A program made the position numbers and the translations under genes. A DNA stretch of 64,000 bases from Vavraia culicis subsp. floridensis (lineage: Eukaryota > Microsporidia > Pleistophoridae). The notes beneath the pieces are model-generated. The model was not told the DNA's origin, did no database searches, and saw only the letters and a program-made list of their open reading frames with translations. The stretch is from contig NW_007360606.1 in assembly GCF_000192795.1 (NCBI RefSeq), forward strand, positions 1,740-65,739, read 5' to 3'. Positions 61,365-64,000 of the stretch are shown here, one piece after another (position 1 is the stretch's first letter; each line of letters begins with the position of its first letter).

Positions 61365-62240
61365 TTATTCCTCATAATTGCGGTGCCGAAGATTCCTCGA
61401 TGATTCATTACGGGTAGAGGAAGAGGTTCGTTGTTCATTTTCCCGTTCGTTGGCAACGTATTCGCTAGAGACGTGTGAGTGCGCAGTGTTCATAGAATTA
61501 TGTGAAGAGACCATGATTTCCTCATATGGAGAAGGAATGTCATCGTAACGACTACTGCAGGTTGCAGAATCGTGCAACCATAAAGAATCGTATCTAAACC
61601 ATCGTTCAACTGCAGTTTCTTCAGCAATGGCGTCTTCATATGATGGCGGGTATCTGGCCATAGTTTCTGGTAGTTGAGCATTGTTCTCCGGTAAATTCTC
61701 AGGCAAAGGCACGTTAACTGAATTACTCAACGGTAAAGCGATTAGTTGCATGTTTCTGCCCGAATTTATCGAAAAGACCACCTCTTCATCCACAATTGAA
61801 GGCGACATAAGATCGCTTTCCATATTTTCAGGTGATAAATCCTCCATTTCTCCGTTCAATGATGAACTTGTTGTATTGTTTTTCTTGCCTGTGAAGATGG
61901 GAGATAGCAAACGCGTTGAACTTGAATCTTCATCCGAAGATATACTCAATCTCTGTAGATTTGCATCATTCATCGTAGCGTTCAGCACATCTCTCGCATA
62001 GTAACGATGAACCGCCGGACCATTTATTAAATTGTTCAGAAATCGAATAGGCTGCAGTACAAAATATTTTATCATAACGAGAAGCAATACGATAGATACA
62101 CCGAGAACAAATACAAACAGAGCCAAATCGGTGCGATCGCGCAATACTTCTCCAATACGTACTGCGACATTGTTATCTAATGGGCTGTCATCCAAAGAAA
62201 ACTGCAAAGTTTCGCTGTTCGATGATAATAAACCATGCAT
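61365..62240 (-). CDS. single-pass membrane protein B of a tandem pair, with PPxY motif
   Basis: Unrecognised. The 291 residues have a 37-residue N-terminal part, one membrane helix (LALFVFVLGVSIVLLLVMI, about 39-57) and a long Ser/Asn-rich tail. The tail holds ARYPPSYEDAIAEE, a PPxY motif of the kind that binds WW domains of Nedd4/Rsp5 ubiquitin ligases, and a further SPYEEI. The last 40 residues are Ser/Arg/Glu-rich. Order and spacing of the helix and the LxxLIxG...HR segment match the preceding gene. It could be a membrane adaptor for ubiquitination or sorting; this is inference from one motif. Confidence 0.68.
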   Translation of the reverse strand: MHGLLSSNSETLQFSLDDSPLDNNVAVRIGEVLRDRTDLALFVFVLGVSIVLLLVMIKYFVLQPIRFLNNLINGPAVHRYYARDVLNATMNDANLQRLSISSDEDSSSTRLLSPIFTGKKNNTTSSSLNGEMEDLSPENMESDLMSPSIVDEEVVFSINSGRNMQLIALPLSNSVNVPLPENLPENNAQLPETMARYPPSYEDAIAEETAVERWFRYDSLWLHDSATCSSRYDDIPSPYEEIMVSSHNSMNTAHSHVSSEYVANERENEQRTSSSTRNESSRNLRHRNYEE

Positions 62241-62926
62241 TTCCGATGGTTACGTATTTCCTCCCAAAATTTATCTTACGCTCTAATTTACCTCATTTGT
62301 GAAATATAAAATCTACCAGCTCAAATACCGGGTATAAGCCATATTTTTAAGTTTATAAGTTTCATACGAGATAAAATTGAGTATTATAGCGAGTTATACT
62401 GTTTTATTATCATAATTTGCACTATAATATGAAACTGCGCGGTATAATTCTTGTGAACTAGGTTTTTCTTGCATCGAAGGATGTGATAACATTTATAAAG
62501 GTAAATTAGGTGAACAAAATGGAACATGGAAAATATTAAACTACGTTTTACTTATTTAACGTGCTCAAAAATGGTGCTAGCCAGAGATATAAACTAGCCC
62601 CATTTAAAACCTTCACACCATATTACTGTTCTAATTTTAGTTATTGCTGTTTGGCATACCAAAGTTAAAATAGCAAATTATGTAATTAAACATACTTTCA
62701 TATTTGAAGGACAGCAAGCATATCAAATAAACCTACGGCAAGACGCTGTTAACATAACAAAGAGAATTAATAACCGTAGAGGATCAAGAAGAAACAACAC
62801 ACACAAATATAAATGAAAAAGCATGAAGAAAGAGAGGGCTATTCACTTTCATTGCGTGAAGTTGGCTACGTTTGTTACATGCTCCTCCAAAAGACGCACT
62901 AAAATAGAAAGGAGCCCTTTCACAAA
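62241..62926. other. divergent promoter region
   Basis: 690 AT-rich bases between divergent genes. CCC at 62915-62917 belongs to the Cdc6/Orc1 gene. Nothing else is recognised. Confidence 0.5.
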
Positions 62927-63661
62927 ATGGTGAGACCATTGAATGCTACTCCAAGAAATAGGATTAGGTCACCTATTCCGGAAGAATCTCTTCTAAGAAC
63001 GGATGAGAAAAACAAGATAAAGCAATTTCTCACTTCATCATGCAATGTTCTACACATTTCTGGCAATCCAGGAACAGGAAAAACCATGACCGTAAAATAT
63101 GTCCTAAAGAACGAGAAATACACCTATATAAATTACATGGTGGACCAAAAATTCTTTGTAAGATACAAAATTGTAGTTTTCGATGAATTTGACAGATTCT
63201 ATCTGGCGAAGAAAAACGAGTGCCAAACTTTTCTTCTTAAGCACAAAAACAAGAAAATCATCACAATCTCAAATAATATGCTGTTTGATTGCGACCTCTT
63301 GATTTTTAGGCCGTACACAAAGAACGAAATACTCTACATCGTCAGAAAAAAGCTTAACTGCGAACGAATCAGCAACGATGTCATCGAATACATCAGTCTT
63401 AGAGAGAAAAATGATCTAAGAAAAATAATGTGTGCATGCAACGAACTTCTGCTAAAGAATAGCAGCACGATTACATTTAAGGACATTGCTGTAAAAAAGA
63501 AGCGAAAGGAAAGCATTCATCAGCAGATCATACATGAGCTGAAGAAGAACTTCAGAATAAAAGAAGAAGCATTTAAAAATTACCTAATGAGATGCAAGGA
63601 ATTGAATGTAGACAGCTTAAGCCGGCCAGATTTTACATCCGTGTATGAAAATTTTGAATGA
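62927..63661 (+). CDS. minimal Cdc6/Orc1-type AAA+ ATPase
   Basis: Cdc6 and Orc1 load the MCM helicase at replication origins. The 244-residue product begins with a basic leader and the Cdc6/Orc1 entry IPEESLLRTDEKNKIKQFL. Walker A GNPGTGKT follows at 46-53, Walker B DEFD at 86-89 (instead of the more usual DEID/DELD) and sensor 1 ISNN at 114-117. The lid region follows, with PYTKNEILYIVRKKL and the sensor 2 area LRKIMCACNELL. There is little room for the C-terminal winged-helix domain, so it is much smaller than yeast Cdc6 (513) or Orc1 (914). It has no BAH domain, which slightly favours Cdc6. CCC lies 9 bases before the ATG. Confidence 0.85.
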   Translation: MVRPLNATPRNRIRSPIPEESLLRTDEKNKIKQFLTSSCNVLHISGNPGTGKTMTVKYVLKNEKYTYINYMVDQKFFVRYKIVVFDEFDRFYLAKKNECQTFLLKHKNKKIITISNNMLFDCDLLIFRPYTKNEILYIVRKKLNCERISNDVIEYISLREKNDLRKIMCACNELLLKNSSTITFKDIAVKKKRKESIHQQIIHELKKNFRIKEEAFKNYLMRCKELNVDSLSRPDFTSVYENFE

Positions 63662-63958
63662 ATCATTCACTCGATTGCGTAGTCTTGGGAATGCAAAACA
63701 ATCCACATCTCATTGCTTACGATCTACGTCTCGGAACGAAGCAGTAAAAAAAATCATTACTATCCCTAATATGAGCACTCAATTAAAACACTAGGACATG
63801 AAGCGCTATTTTGTCGGTGTTAGGGGGTTGTGCCCTTCCTGTCAATATTAAATAAAATGTTTTTTATATTTAATGGCCACGATACGTTTATTTACTCAAA
63901 TCTCAATAGCATCAAATTTAACACTTCTGGTCCTTTTCACAGTTTCAAAGATCAAATC
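63662..63958. other. spacer between convergent genes
   Basis: About 300 bases between the Cdc6/Orc1 stop and a possible minus-strand gene end; AATAAA-type strings are present and nothing else is recognised. Confidence 0.4.
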
Positions 63959-64000
63959 TTATTTCATTTTCTTGATGGTTTCGATCCTTAAAATGTTAAA
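63959..64000 (-). CDS. possible C-terminal end of a gene cut by the window edge
   Basis: On the minus strand only one frame is open to the window edge. It ends ILRIETIKKMK followed by TAA at 63959-63961. The same frame continues past the stop for another 20 codons (FETVKRTRSVKF) to a TGA, which is curious but proves nothing. There is too little sequence to name a family. Confidence 0.25.
   Translation of the reverse strand, partial: FNILRIETIKKMK

Overview
The window is from a microsporidian. The genes are eukaryotic, short compared with their yeast or animal relatives, and mostly start at an ATG only 1-21 bases downstream of a CCC triplet, which is the transcription signal described for Encephalitozoon and other microsporidia. 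Two genes carry spliceosomal introns of only about 22 bases. Spacers are long and AT-rich for this phylum (about 47% of the window, one of 4.4 kb), and a dsRNA-binding-like protein is present. Together these suggest the Trachipleistophora/Vavraia group rather than Encephalitozoon. That placement is inference; no rRNA gene is present to confirm it.

I call 27 genes plus one possible partial gene. From left to right: a Pik1-type PI 4-kinase; a minimal Rad52; a TAF2 with a C-terminal bromodomain, flanked by two unrelated tandem-repeat blocks; a trehalose phosphorylase/CCG-9-type glycosyltransferase; eIF5B; a Uba3-like E1 with a 22-base intron; the tRNA 2'-O-methyltransferase Trm7; a protein with a C-terminal dsRNA-binding-like domain; PheRS alpha; Yos1; Sec61 alpha; and an unknown helical protein. 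After a gene-poor stretch (30.0-37.9 kb, holding only one small Tudor/SH3-like protein) come Edc3, the pyruvate dehydrogenase E1 beta subunit, a membrane-protein gene with three tiny introns and an 11-base exon, Bre1, another membrane protein, a ubiquitin-like protein, Sec16, an acidic protein overlapping Sec16, a small membrane protein, a Rab6/Ypt6 GTPase, a SCY1-type pseudokinase, two tandem single-pass membrane proteins, and a minimal Cdc6/Orc1 ATPase.

Several genes act along one route, ER to Golgi: Sec61 (entry), Sec16 and Yos1 (ER exit), the SCY1 pseudokinase (COPI binding by its tail), Rab6 (Golgi) and Pik1 (Golgi PI4P). Others serve DNA replication and repair (Cdc6/Orc1, Rad52), transcription and chromatin (TAF2, Bre1), translation (eIF5B, PheRS, Trm7) and mRNA decay (Edc3). 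Genes lie on both strands with no operons. Several open frames extend upstream of the true start through TTG or GTG codons; in six cases I moved the start to an internal ATG using family alignment and/or the CCC signal, and in others using the first ATG alone. I saw no rRNA, convincing tRNA, CRISPR array or intact transposon.
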